From positions 275,996 through 339,995 of the forward strand of contig NZ_STFZ01000011.1 in assembly GCF_005222845.1 (NCBI RefSeq): DNA of 64,000 nucleotides. The letters are read 5' to 3'. The stretch is from Rhizobium sp. FY34 (GTDB taxonomy: Bacteria; Pseudomonadota; Alphaproteobacteria; Rhizobiales; Rhizobiaceae). Under the pieces are notes generated by a model that saw only the letters and a list, made by a program, of their open reading frames with translations, ran no database searches and was not told the origin of the DNA. Numbering within the stretch: position 1 is the stretch's first letter; each line of letters begins with the position of its first letter. Shown here piece after piece: positions 1 through 8,155 of this stretch. The translations under genes were made by a program, and so were the position numbers.

Positions 1-207
1 CAATTGCATCAGGAGCGGCGTGCCCTGGAACAGTTCAATATAGCCGCGCGCCAGCCAGTTGAGCCATGTCTTGGGGCTGATGCGCAGGAAGAGAATGAGC
101 AGGCCGACAAGCCCGCCGCCGACAAAAGAGACGAGTGACAGGACGATCGTCCAGCGCGCCGCCAGCAGCAGATTGCGCAGAATATCCCAGAGGGTGAATT
201 CGATCAT
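1..207 (-). CDS. Polar amino acid ABC transporter permease, 3' part cut by window edge
   Basis: This is the N-terminal 69 residues of an inner-membrane permease of the HisM/GlnP type; the rest lies beyond base 1. It starts with MIEFTLWDIL and shows one long hydrophobic segment (about residues 15-40), followed by the family-typical stretch with GYIELFQGTPLLMQL, which matches the VxxxRNTPxLxQL region of amino acid permeases. Its ATG overlaps the stop codon of the upstream permease (ATGA), so the two are translationally coupled and probably form the heteromeric channel of one importer. The ATPase gene would be expected farther downstream, outside the window. Substrate cannot be set from the sequence; polar amino acid or opine-like compounds are typical for the family. 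Confidence 0.85.
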   Translation of the reverse strand, partial: MIEFTLWDILRNLLLAARWTIVLSLVSFVGGGLVGLLILFLRISPKTWLNWLARGYIELFQGTPLLMQL

Positions 208-875
208 CGCGCAGCCCTTTTCGGAAAGAGGATGGTCCCGATGCCGCGCATGGCCTGACGCAGCAGAATGGCCAGCGCCAGATAGATGAGCGTCGAGACA
301 ATATAGGCCTCGAAAGCTCGGAAGGTGCGCGACTGGATGAAGTTGGCGGCAAAGGTCAGATCCTCCACCGCAATCTGCGACACGACCGCCGAGCCCAGCA
401 TGACAATGACAACCTGCGAGGAAAGCGCCGGCCAGATGCGCTGCAGCGAAGGCACCAGCACCACATGGCGAAACGTCTCAAAGGGCGTCATGGCAAGGCT
501 GGCGCCTGCCTCGAATTGCCCCTTTGGTGTTGCCTGGATGCCGGCCCGGATGATCTCGCAGCTATAGGCGCCCAGATTGATGACCATGGCGATATTGGCC
601 GCCGTCAACTCGTTCATCTGCACGCCAAGCGATGGCAGCCCGAAGAAGATGAAGAACAGCTGGATGAGAAACGGCGTGTTGCGGATGAGTTCAACGTAAG
701 TTGCAACGACCGGCTTCAGCCAGGAAGGCCCCAGTGCACGCGACCAGGCGCAGGCCGTGCCAAGCGCCACGCCGAGCAGACCGCCGACAACGGTCAGCTC
801 GACGGTGATCATGATGCCCTTGGCGATCTGCGGCGCATATTGCGACGCCCAGGCAAAATCGAATTGGTAGCTCAA
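204..875 (-). CDS. Polar amino acid ABC transporter permease
   Basis: This 223-residue inner-membrane protein belongs to the HisMQ/GlnP family. It shows about five hydrophobic segments and the EAA-loop region that contacts the ATPase (around YSCEIIRAGIQATPKGQFEAG), plus the ELIRNTPFLIQLFF signature. I place the start at a TTG codon (MSYQFDF...), with a GGGGGA ribosome-binding site about 6 bases upstream; the open frame continues upstream only because it runs into the inverted-repeat element at 889-1157, whose translation has no permease character. The stop overlaps the start of the next permease. The element's end lies only a few bases before the ribosome-binding site, so this gene has probably lost direct continuity with the binding-protein gene or depends on read-through. 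Confidence 0.88.
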   Translation of the reverse strand: MSYQFDFAWASQYAPQIAKGIMITVELTVVGGLLGVALGTACAWSRALGPSWLKPVVATYVELIRNTPFLIQLFFIFFGLPSLGVQMNELTAANIAMVINLGAYSCEIIRAGIQATPKGQFEAGASLAMTPFETFRHVVLVPSLQRIWPALSSQVVIVMLGSAVVSQIAVEDLTFAANFIQSRTFRAFEAYIVSTLIYLALAILLRQAMRGIGTILFPKRAAR

Positions 876-888
876 GGATCGTCCCCCT

Positions 889-1157
889 ATACCAAGTGTC
901 GATGATAGAAACCGATTGCGCCGGAGCGATTTTGGTTTCCGGCTAGGAGAAAACCACAGTCGGACCTCTCGGTCCGGCGAGGATTTGCGACAACGTCCGG
1001 GAGGCAAAAGCGCCCGGTCCTTCGGATGGGCAGGATTTCGTTCACCGGCAGCGTCGCAATCCTCGACCGATACAAGAGCATCGCTCTCCGGTATGCTCCT
1101 TGCCGGATGAACGTCTCCGGTCCCACGCAATAGGTTCCTATCATCGACACTTGGTAT
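889..1157. mobile_element. MITE-like inverted-repeat element inside an ABC transporter operon
   Basis: The ends are inverted repeats: the first 20 bases of each arm (889-908 and 1138-1157, beginning ATACCAAGTGTCGATGATAG) match perfectly, and over 32 bases (889-920 against 1126-1157) 30 match. The arms are bordered by TA dinucleotides, as for elements mobilised by IS630/Tc1-mariner-type transposases, although other readings of the border are possible. The inside (about 205 bases) has no convincing coding frame and contains small hairpins, for example CGGACC-tctc-GGTCCG at 961-976. It fills the whole gap between the binding-protein gene and the first permease. A non-autonomous transposon (MITE) or a related rhizobial intergenic mosaic element is the best reading. 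Confidence 0.75.
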
Positions 1158-1222
1158 TACCCCATCTGGAAGGTTGCATCACCCCGCGCAGGCGGGATGA
1201 TGCCGGTTACATGATGAAGGGA

Positions 1223-2008
1223 TCAGAGACCCTGCGGCAGGTCGGCGCCCAGCCACTTCTTGGCAATGGCGTTCAGCGATCCATCGGCCTTGGCATCGGC
1301 CACAATGCCGTTAACCTTGGCCAGAAGCGCTGCCTCGTTCTTGTTGAGGCCGATATAGCAAGGCGAATTCTTGATGAGGAACTTCATCTCAGGGCGCTTC
1401 GGCGGGTTCTTGGCAAGAATGGCAGCAGCCACGACATTGCCGGTTGCCACGACTTCAACCTGACCGGAGAGGAAGGCCGAGATCGTGCCATTATTGTCTT
1501 CATAGCGCTTGACGGTGGCGGTTGCCGGGGCAACCTTCGTCAGTTCCAGATCTTCAACCGAACCGCGCGTCACAGCGACCGTCTTGCCGGCCAGATCCTC
1601 TGCCTTTTCGACCTTCAGGTCAGCCGGGCCGAAGACGCCGTTGAAGAAAGGCGCATAGGCCGCCGTGAAATCGATGACGGCTTCGCGCTCGGCATTCTTG
1701 CCAAGGCTGGAGATGACCAGATCGACCTTGTTGGTCTGCAGGTAGGGAATTCGGTTGGCGCTGGTAACCGGCACGAGTTCAACCTTCACGCCCAGCTTGC
1801 TCGCAATCAGCTTTGCCATGTCGATGTCATAGCCCTGCGAGGTCATGTCTGTGCCGACGCTGCCAAAGGGCGGGAAATCCTGCGGCACGGCCACGCGCAG
1901 CGTGCCGCGTGCGGTGATGTCGGACAGGGCATCGGCATGCGACACACCGGCAAAGCCGATGCTGGCGGCAAGCGCGGCAGCGGCAACGAACAGTCTTCTG
2001 GTAAACAT
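1223..2008 (-). CDS. Amino acid ABC transporter substrate-binding protein
   Basis: This 261-residue protein is a periplasmic solute-binding protein of family 3 (SBP_bac_3). It begins with a signal peptide (MFTRRLFVAAAALAASIGFAGVSHA, cleavage near residue 25) followed by the typical GTLRVAVPQDFPPFG strand and the ligand-site region around SANRIPYLQTNKVDLVIS. The start at MFTRR is chosen because AAGGAGAA lies at ideal distance; the longer frame upstream lacks a signal peptide at its N terminus. It follows a GntR gene by 31 bases and precedes two permeases, so it captures the substrate for this importer. The ligand is unknown; the family binds polar amino acids or related compounds. Confidence 0.9.
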   Translation of the reverse strand: MFTRRLFVAAAALAASIGFAGVSHADALSDITARGTLRVAVPQDFPPFGSVGTDMTSQGYDIDMAKLIASKLGVKVELVPVTSANRIPYLQTNKVDLVISSLGKNAEREAVIDFTAAYAPFFNGVFGPADLKVEKAEDLAGKTVAVTRGSVEDLELTKVAPATATVKRYEDNNGTISAFLSGQVEVVATGNVVAAAILAKNPPKRPEMKFLIKNSPCYIGLNKNEAALLAKVNGIVADAKADGSLNAIAKKWLGADLPQGL

Positions 2009-2039
2009 GGGCGGTTCTCCTTGGTTTGGCTTGAAATGC

Positions 2040-2768
2040 TCAGGTGAAGGCGGAAGGGCTACGCGGCGAGGTGCCGGGTTCCCGATTGGGTTGCAGGGTT
2101 TCACGCAGATCGGCGAGCGGATCGGGCTGGCGCGTCAGGTCGAGCCCATCCTCCACCTCGTCGAGATGCTGGACGGCCAGCGCTGCGGCACGTTCGGCAT
2201 CGCCCGCTTCCAGCGCCTCGACGATCTGGCAGTGCCCCTCATGCGACTGCACGGCATGAAACTCGGACTGGTAGAGCAGCGAGATCAGAATGGTGCGGGC
2301 AGTCAGATCGCGCAGGATTTCGATCAGCACCGGATTGGCGGCCAGCTGCGCGATGCGAATGTGGAAATCGCCCATCAGGCAGGTCAGGCGCTGGCGGTCA
2401 CCGGCAGCGATGGCCGCCCGCTCAAGTTCCAGATGCTGATGAAGGGCAGCGCGTCCCGCCGCATCAAGCGGCCCCATGGAGCGCAAGAGACCGGCCTCGA
2501 TCATCCGGCGCGCGCCGTAGATATAACGCGCTTCGTCGGCCGAGGGCTCCACGACGAACCAGCCGCGGCGCGGGCTGACCCTGACGATGCAGCGCGCCTC
2601 AAGACGCATCATCGCCTCGCGCACGCGGGTGCGCGACACGCCGTAAAGGCTCGCCAACTGGTTTTCATTCAGCCGCGCACCCGGCCTGATGCGCGCCGAC
2701 AGGATCGCCTCGACAATGGCGGAATCGATCGACTGGAAGAGCGGCAATTCGGTGGACAAATCTTGCAT
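2040..2768 (-). CDS. GntR-family regulator with FCD domain
   Basis: This 242-residue regulator has an N-terminal winged helix of the GntR type (about residues 10-75, with LNENQLASLYGVSRTRVREAMMRLEA) and a C-terminal all-helical FCD ligand domain (about 90-215) with His/Asp residues, such as DFHIRIAQ and the H-x-G-H stretch, that often hold a metal in this subfamily. It is the first gene of the amino acid transporter cluster and very likely controls it in response to the transported compound or a metabolite. A palindrome overlaps its start codon. The C terminus after about residue 215 is polar and probably disordered. Confidence 0.88.
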   Translation of the reverse strand: MQDLSTELPLFQSIDSAIVEAILSARIRPGARLNENQLASLYGVSRTRVREAMMRLEARCIVRVSPRRGWFVVEPSADEARYIYGARRMIEAGLLRSMGPLDAAGRAALHQHLELERAAIAAGDRQRLTCLMGDFHIRIAQLAANPVLIEILRDLTARTILISLLYQSEFHAVQSHEGHCQIVEALEAGDAERAAALAVQHLDEVEDGLDLTRQPDPLADLRETLQPNREPGTSPRSPSAFT

Positions 2769-2774
2769 ACAAGA
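2761..2774. promoter_or_regulatory. Candidate GntR operator overlapping the gntR start codon
   Basis: TCTTGCATACAAGA is a 14-base near-perfect palindrome (12 of 14 positions symmetric) whose core resembles the TTGTATACAA-type sites bound by FadR-subfamily GntR proteins. It contains the gntR start codon, so binding would block initiation at this gene and so the downstream transporter genes. This is a pattern match by eye, not a proven site. Confidence 0.4.
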
Positions 2775-2898
2775 CTGGAAAGCAATCCGCGTGCCAGAAT
2801 AGAAAGTTTCGTAAAATCAGGAATGGTCAATATTTCTAATGATGAATGTGCAACGCAGGCGAGCATTAACGACACAAAATTCAGGCAGGCAGCAAACG

Positions 2899-2932
2899 AA
2901 AGAGGCCGGACATATGACTGTCCGGCCTCTTT
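2899..2932 (-). terminator. Rho-independent terminator downstream of ilvC
   Basis: A perfect 14-base-pair stem (AAAGAGGCCGGACA / TGTCCGGCCTCTTT) with a 6-base loop lies about 170 bases after the ilvC stop codon. Read on the minus strand it ends in CTCTTTCGTTT, giving the expected U-rich side. It also ends with AAAGAGG on the plus strand, so it could act in both directions. Confidence 0.8.
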
Positions 2933-3005
2933 GAGGGATATAGTCGATCACAAGGCTGCGAGAGCATGCTCAGACTTAAATGGCGGCCTCTTGGAGGCAG
3001 AAAAA

Positions 3006-4133
<1,128 letters not shown>

Positions 4134-4167
4134 CTAAAGGTGTGTTGTTCTAGCGGTTGTCATGCAT

Positions 4168-4194
4168 CCGAGAGCGCGCTTTACACGCTCTCGG
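4168..4194 (-). terminator. Hairpin at the 3' end of the TetR gene
   Basis: CCGAGAGCG and CGCTCTCGG form a 9-base-pair stem with a 9-base loop that overlaps the last codons of the TetR gene. There is no clear U tract after it on the minus strand, so it may attenuate, or protect the transcript end, rather than terminate fully before ilvC. Confidence 0.4.
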
Positions 4195-4828
4195 TATCCT
4201 GCGCCACGCCGTAAAGCTGCAGGAAAGCGTCAACCGCCTTCGCCGCCTGGCGTGCATTGTCCTTGAGGCCCGGCTCTCCCAGCAGCATGCGCACATGCAG
4301 ATCGGAGACCACGAGACCATAAAGTGTGTGATAGGCGCCATCAGCATCCGGAAAGCGCAACAGCCCGGCGCGGCGTCCCGCCTCCATCAGGCCATTGGCG
4401 CGCCGGTCGATCTGGCGGCGACCGTGTTCGATCAGCAGACGGCCAAGCTTGGAGCCCTCGCGGCTTGCCTGGCCAACAGCCAGGCGGTTGAGCGCCAGCG
4501 ATACTTCGCCCGACAGAACCTCCAGCAGGTCCCGTCCGAAGGTTTCCAGATGTTCGCGCAGGAGATCGGCTGTCAGCCGCCCTGCTCCGCGCTCGAAGGT
4601 GCGCACCTTGCTCGCCTGATAGGCGATCATCGCGGCCAGCAGGCCATCGCGATCGCCGAACCACTTGTAAAGGCTTTCCTTGGAGCAATTGGCAGCGCGG
4701 GCAAGCCCCGACGTGGTGAGCGCCTTTTCACCGCCATCCACCAGAAGTTTCAACGCCTGCTCCAGAACAGCGTTCTGGCGCGGCGAAAACTCCGGCATTT
4801 CGGGCAGTTCAGAAGACACGTGGCTCAC
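4181..4828 (-). CDS. TetR/AcrR-family transcriptional regulator
   Basis: This 215-residue protein has a TetR-type N-terminal helix-turn-helix (about residues 20-68, with TTSGLARAANCSKESLYKWFGDRDGLLAAMI) and a C-terminal helical ligand domain matching the AcrR C-terminal class. It is encoded directly upstream of ilvC on the same strand, with a 62-base gap. The inducer is unknown. A perfect palindrome, ACCGTACGGT, sits 17 bases before its start codon and is the likely autoregulatory operator. Whether ilvC is also under its control depends on read-through of the hairpin between them. Confidence 0.88.
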   Translation of the reverse strand: MSHVSSELPEMPEFSPRQNAVLEQALKLLVDGGEKALTTSGLARAANCSKESLYKWFGDRDGLLAAMIAYQASKVRTFERGAGRLTADLLREHLETFGRDLLEVLSGEVSLALNRLAVGQASREGSKLGRLLIEHGRRQIDRRANGLMEAGRRAGLLRFPDADGAYHTLYGLVVSDLHVRMLLGEPGLKDNARQAAKAVDAFLQLYGVAQDTESV

Positions 4829-4844
4829 CCCTCTTGCGTACCGT

Positions 4845-4854
4845 ACCGTACGGT
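4845..4854. promoter_or_regulatory. Candidate TetR operator
   Basis: ACCGTACGGT is a perfect 10-base palindrome inside the overlapping run GTACCGTACCGTACGGT, just upstream of the TetR start codon. Repeated half-sites of this kind are common for TetR repressors that bind as two dimers. It is a candidate from position and symmetry only. Confidence 0.45.
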
Positions 4855-4975
4855 TCCTCCCGTTTAAGCAGGACGCGCACCAACGTCAAGAGGCTTCTGG
4901 CCCGAATCGATGCCGCACCGTAATTCTATGGCAAGGCGCTGAAGCAGCAGCGCCGGGAGGAGAGGAGAACCACCC

Positions 4976-5341
4976 GTGAAACCCGCATTTCTGATGGGCC
5001 TTGTTGCCACGATCCTGATGGCATCACCAGCGCTTTCGGCGGAAAACCGCTGCGGCTGGGTGGAAAATCCGACGCCGGGAAATTACTGGCTGACCGACCG
5101 CGCCGGATCTTGGACAATCCTGACGCAAGGATCGGATGTTGAACCGAAGGGCGTGGACCTGTTGCCGGACTTTTCAGCCGGCGAATTCGTCAAGACGAAT
5201 GGGAGTTACGGCAATGCCTGCGCCTGTATGTCCGTCGTGGTCGACAGGCAGGAAAAGCGGATCACGCAGATCCTATCCGTCAAACAGCTTGCACTGTCCA
5301 AGTGCCGCAACGACAGGAAACTGCCAAAGCCGGCCATGTGA
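4976..5341 (+). CDS. Secreted DUF4087 protein
   Basis: This 121-residue protein starts at GTG with a strong GGGAGGAGAGGAG site upstream. Residues 1-22 are a signal peptide ending ALSA, so it is exported. The mature part begins ENRCGWVENPTPGNYWLTDR, which is the hallmark of DUF4087, a small domain often seen in proteobacterial periplasmic proteins of unknown function. Four cysteines (the CGW cysteine, the CAC pair and a late one near the C terminus) could form disulfides. It stands alone between the TetR gene, transcribed away from it, and an HxlR gene on the other strand. No function is known. Confidence 0.8.
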   Translation: MKPAFLMGLVATILMASPALSAENRCGWVENPTPGNYWLTDRAGSWTILTQGSDVEPKGVDLLPDFSAGEFVKTNGSYGNACACMSVVVDRQEKRITQILSVKQLALSKCRNDRKLPKPAM

Positions 5342-5358
5342 CAGCCGGCTGTCGTCAC

Positions 5359-5769
5359 TCAGCAGGCAAGATCGGACGTGTCGAATTTCTCGCGCGCCGC
5401 CTTCACCAGGGTGTGGTTTGCCTCCGCCCATTGCAGCACGCGTGACAGGGGCGCAAACAGCGACTGGCCAAGCGGCGTCATGCTATATTCGACGCTCGGC
5501 GGCTTGGTCGGATGCACCGTGCGGTCGATATAACCATCGCGCTGAAGATCACGCAGCGTCTGCGTCAGCATGCGCTGCGAGATATCCGGCACCAGCCGGC
5601 GCAACTCACCGAAACGGTAGGAACGCTCGGACAAGGCATGCAAGAGCAGGATCGACCATTTGCCGGCGATCTGGCTCATCACATCGCGAATGGGACAATT
5701 GCCTGCATCCCATTCGCTCATGACGCAGGACGCAATGCTTCGCAGGAAGGTATGAGCACGCTGATCCAA
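5359..5769 (-). CDS. HxlR-family redox-type regulator (QorR-like)
   Basis: This 136-residue winged-helix protein belongs to the HxlR/MarR-like family: [48 protein letters not shown] is a classic HxlR signature (split here by residue group from about 25 to 70). The cysteine before PIRDV (residue 25) corresponds to the redox-sensing cysteine of QorR/YodB-type members. I use a TTG start with AAGGGA upstream; an internal ATG (MSEWDAG) is the alternative. It is divergent from a QorB-like gene with 135 bases between, the same arrangement as ytfH-ytfG in Escherichia coli, so it probably represses that gene and itself until oxidised by quinones or electrophiles. Confidence 0.85.
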   Translation of the reverse strand: MDQRAHTFLRSIASCVMSEWDAGNCPIRDVMSQIAGKWSILLLHALSERSYRFGELRRLVPDISQRMLTQTLRDLQRDGYIDRTVHPTKPPSVEYSMTPLGQSLFAPLSRVLQWAEANHTLVKAAREKFDTSDLAC

Positions 5770-5846
5770 GGCAGTTCCCTTTCAGTAACGATCTACCCAA
5801 AAACTGCCTTCTTTACAGCAGGCCGTCAATTCCTATTTTAGCGCTA

Positions 5847-5861
5847 CTCTCAAAAAGAGAG
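5847..5861. promoter_or_regulatory. Candidate HxlR operator in the divergent intergenic region
   Basis: CTCTC-AAAAA-GAGAG is a 15-base inverted repeat in the region shared by the divergent HxlR and qorB-like genes, 43 bases before the qorB-like start. It is the clearest symmetric sequence there. The site is proposed from position and symmetry only. Confidence 0.35.
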
Positions 5862-5904
5862 CAGTATTTCAGGCCGCTCTCGGCCCATCAGGAAGGAAAC
5901 GCAG

Positions 5905-6786
5905 ATGACCAAGATTCTCGTGACAGGTGCCTCTGGCCAGCTCGGCAGCGCCGTCGTCTCCCATCTTCTTGCCAATGGCAAAGTGGCGGCATCCGATATC
6001 GTCGCCGCCAGCCGCAACCCCGCAAAGCTTGCCGACATCGCCGCCAAGGGCGTTGAAACACGCGCTGCCGATTTTGACGATCAGGCCAGCCTCGAAGCCG
6101 CATTTGCCGGCATCGACCGCGTTCTGCTCATCTCGACGGATGAACTCGCCGTTCCCGGCAAGCGCCTCGTTCAGCACAAGGCTGCCGTGGCCGCCGCCGC
6201 CAAGGCCGGCGTCAAGCACATCCTCTACACATCCATGCCCAACCCTGACAAATCTCTCATCAGCTTTGCTCCCGATCATCTGGGCACGGAAGAAGCAATC
6301 AAAGCCAGCGGCCTCGGCTACACCATCATCCGCAATTCCTGGTACATCGACAACTACTTCATGGGCATGCCGCACAACCTGCAGATCGGCCAGTGGTACA
6401 CGTCGACCGGTGATGGCCGCATCGCCAACATTTCGCGCGAAGACTGCGCAGCCGCCGCTGCGGCAGCACTGGCCAATACACCCACGGGCAACAGCATCGT
6501 GACCCTGACCGGTGCGGAATCGCTGAACGCCGACCAGATCGCCAAGGCCGTTTCGGACGCCGCCGGCAAGCCGCTTCAGGTAGTACAGGTAACAGACGAA
6601 CAGCTGGCCGCTGGCGTGCGCGGTGCAGGCATGCCGGAATTGGTCGTGGAACTCGTTGTGTCTGCCGACGCGAACATCCGCGAAGGCAATTTCGACATCG
6701 TCACCGACACGTTTGAGACGCTGACGGGCCGCAAGCCCCAGTCGGTTGCCGACTTCTTCGTACAGCATAAGGCAGCGTTGGGCTGA
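5905..6786 (+). CDS. qorB: NAD(P)H:quinone oxidoreductase, NmrA/QorB type
   Basis: This 293-residue cytoplasmic enzyme is an atypical short-chain dehydrogenase of the NmrA-like/QorB group. The N terminus MTKILVTGASGQLGSAVVSHLL carries the GxxGxxG dinucleotide-binding motif, followed by the S-R pair (ASRNPAK) that favours NADPH. The region YTSMPN and the NSWYIDNY stretch are usual in azoreductase/QorB homologues that reduce quinones by two electrons. AGGAAACGCAG precedes the start. Its divergent HxlR partner suggests induction by quinone or thiol-reactive stress. A hairpin follows the stop codon. Confidence 0.85.
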   Translation: MTKILVTGASGQLGSAVVSHLLANGKVAASDIVAASRNPAKLADIAAKGVETRAADFDDQASLEAAFAGIDRVLLISTDELAVPGKRLVQHKAAVAAAAKAGVKHILYTSMPNPDKSLISFAPDHLGTEEAIKASGLGYTIIRNSWYIDNYFMGMPHNLQIGQWYTSTGDGRIANISREDCAAAAAAALANTPTGNSIVTLTGAESLNADQIAKAVSDAAGKPLQVVQVTDEQLAAGVRGAGMPELVVELVVSADANIREGNFDIVTDTFETLTGRKPQSVADFFVQHKAALG

Positions 6787-6809
6787 TCGACGCCTCGATC
6801 AGCCTCGAC

Positions 6810-6842
6810 ACCGGCGGCGGCATGCCCACTGTTGCCGCCGGT
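6810..6842 (+). terminator. Possible terminator after the qorB-like gene
   Basis: ACCGGCGGC and GCCGCCGGT form a 9-base-pair GC-rich stem with a 15-base loop, 24 bases after the stop codon. The following bases (TCATTGGTTT) are only weakly U-rich, so termination may be partial. Confidence 0.45.
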
Positions 6843-6884
6843 TCATTGGTTTAGTTGCCTGCATCAAATAAAATGCCGGACTTA

Positions 6885-6900
6885 ATCCTCAATTGAGGAT
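6885..6900. promoter_or_regulatory. 16-base perfect palindrome before a broken MarR gene
   Basis: ATCCTCAATTGAGGAT is a perfect palindrome ending 6 bases before the ATG of the MarR remnant. Size and position fit a MarR-type autoregulatory operator. Its intact state beside a dead regulator suggests recent decay or binding by another family member. Confidence 0.5.
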
Positions 6901-6906
6901 TTGGCC

Positions 6907-7133
6907 ATGACCGATCTTTTCGGCACGATCCGCGATTTCAACCGCTTCTATACGCACCAGCTTGGCATACTCGGCCGCGATTATCTGGGCGCCGGCTATA
7001 CGCTGGCCGAAGCGCGCGTCCAGGCATTGCCGCAAGCGTTCTGACACGCGACCTGTCGCTTGACCCCGCCCATCTCAGCCGCACTCTCGAAAGCTTTCGA
7101 GCCAACGGTCAGACATGGGTGCTCGATCTCTGA
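6907..7133 (+). pseudogene. Remnant of a MarR-type (MarR-GNAT) regulator
   Basis: The first frame gives MTDLFGTIRDFNRFYTHQLG, then ...YLGAGYTLAEARVQ, the N terminus typical of bifunctional MarR/GNAT proteins, then hits a stop after a few unrelated residues. Downstream in another frame the recognition helix continues (ASVLTRDLSLDPAHLSRTLE and a short wing) and stops at 7131-7133. About ten residues between the halves are missing, so both a deletion and a frameshift have occurred; the acetyltransferase domain is absent altogether. The reading is from family knowledge of the LTEARVLYEL...DLGLDxGYLSRIL pattern. It lies against the 3' end of pdxJ on the opposite strand, which may mark the deletion junction. 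Confidence 0.7.
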
Positions 7134-7141
7134 AGCGGATT

Positions 7142-7894
7142 TCAGATGGTCTCGCCACAGGCGCGGCGATAGCGGCGTACTGTTTCCGCCATACCATATT
7201 CCAGGGCGTCGGCCGTCAGGCCATGACCAATCGAGACTTCGGCAAGACGCGGGATGCGCTTGACAAGGGCCGGCAGGTTGGCAACCGTCAGGTCATGGCC
7301 TGCATTGACGCCGAGCCCGAGTGCCTCGGCCGCATCGGCCGTGCGCCCCAGAAGCTCCAGCATGTCTTTGGCCTTTGCCGGGGCATCGAAACAGCCGCCA
7401 TAGGGGCCGGTATAGAGTTCGATGCGGTCGGCACCAGTTGCCTTGGCAAGCTGGACTGCCTCCTCATCGCCATCGCCATCGGCAAACAGCGAAACGCGCA
7501 TGCCGCCACGCTTGAGGCGGGCAATGATCGGCCTCAGCATCTCGCTCTGAGTCCTGAAGTCAAACCCGTGATCGGACGTAGCCTGGGCAGGATCATCGGG
7601 CACCAGCGTCACCTGTTCAGGCTGCGTACGTTCGCACAGCGCCAGGAAATCCTCGCTCGGATAGCCTTCGATATTGAACTCGGCACTCGGGAATTCGTCA
7701 TCGATGAGCGCACGCAGATCCGGCAGGTCGGAAAAGCGGATGTGTCTTTGGTCAGGCCGCGGATGAACCGTCAGACCATAGGCACCGGCCTGAAGCGCCA
7801 CGCGGCCCAGATGCATGACGCTTGGCCATGGCAGGTCACGGCGGTTGCGCAACATGGCGACGGCATTCAGGTTGACGGAAAGCTTGGCGGGCAT
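7142..7894 (-). CDS. pdxJ: Pyridoxine 5'-phosphate synthase
   Basis: PdxJ condenses 1-deoxy-xylulose 5-phosphate with 3-amino-2-oxopropyl phosphate to make pyridoxine 5'-phosphate, the last ring-forming step of DXP-dependent vitamin B6 synthesis. The 250-residue length fits. The start [19 protein letters not shown] has the usual SVNxNxxAxLRNxR opening, HPRPDQRHI is the phosphate/catalytic region, and the C-terminal [12 protein letters not shown] and [12 protein letters not shown] motifs are typical of the TIM barrel. It stands alone, convergent to the MarR remnant and divergent from the MerR/LuxR-like regulator. Confidence 0.96.
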   Translation of the reverse strand: MPAKLSVNLNAVAMLRNRRDLPWPSVMHLGRVALQAGAYGLTVHPRPDQRHIRFSDLPDLRALIDDEFPSAEFNIEGYPSEDFLALCERTQPEQVTLVPDDPAQATSDHGFDFRTQSEMLRPIIARLKRGGMRVSLFADGDGDEEAVQLAKATGADRIELYTGPYGGCFDAPAKAKDMLELLGRTADAAEALGLGVNAGHDLTVANLPALVKRIPRLAEVSIGHGLTADALEYGMAETVRRYRRACGETI

Positions 7895-8155
7895 CGGCTT
7901 CGTCCTTCGCGAATATCGACCGATGTCTAGTGCATGGACTTGTGACAGAGCAATGACTTTCCACCCCTCAAAGCCCGCAATTTGCTGACCAACCTATGAA
8001 TTCTTGTGATGGTAGAATCGCAGTTCCATTTATATCAATAGTTGCTAATTTTATAATTAATCAAAAGTGCGCAACAGACAACTGCGCATAGGGAGGGAAT
8101 GGCCAGAACGGACACCATTGATGGTTTCCGACGGCATTGATGGGGAGGAGTACCC

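Noticed and set aside
876..1130. N-terminal extension of the permease across the inverted-repeat element
   Set aside because: Translation through the element is charged and unrelated to permeases, and a good ribosome-binding site precedes the TTG at 875.
5869..6768. Minus-strand frame of 299 codons opposite the qorB-like gene
   Set aside because: Shadow of a clear oxidoreductase; Gly/His/Arg-rich with no motif.
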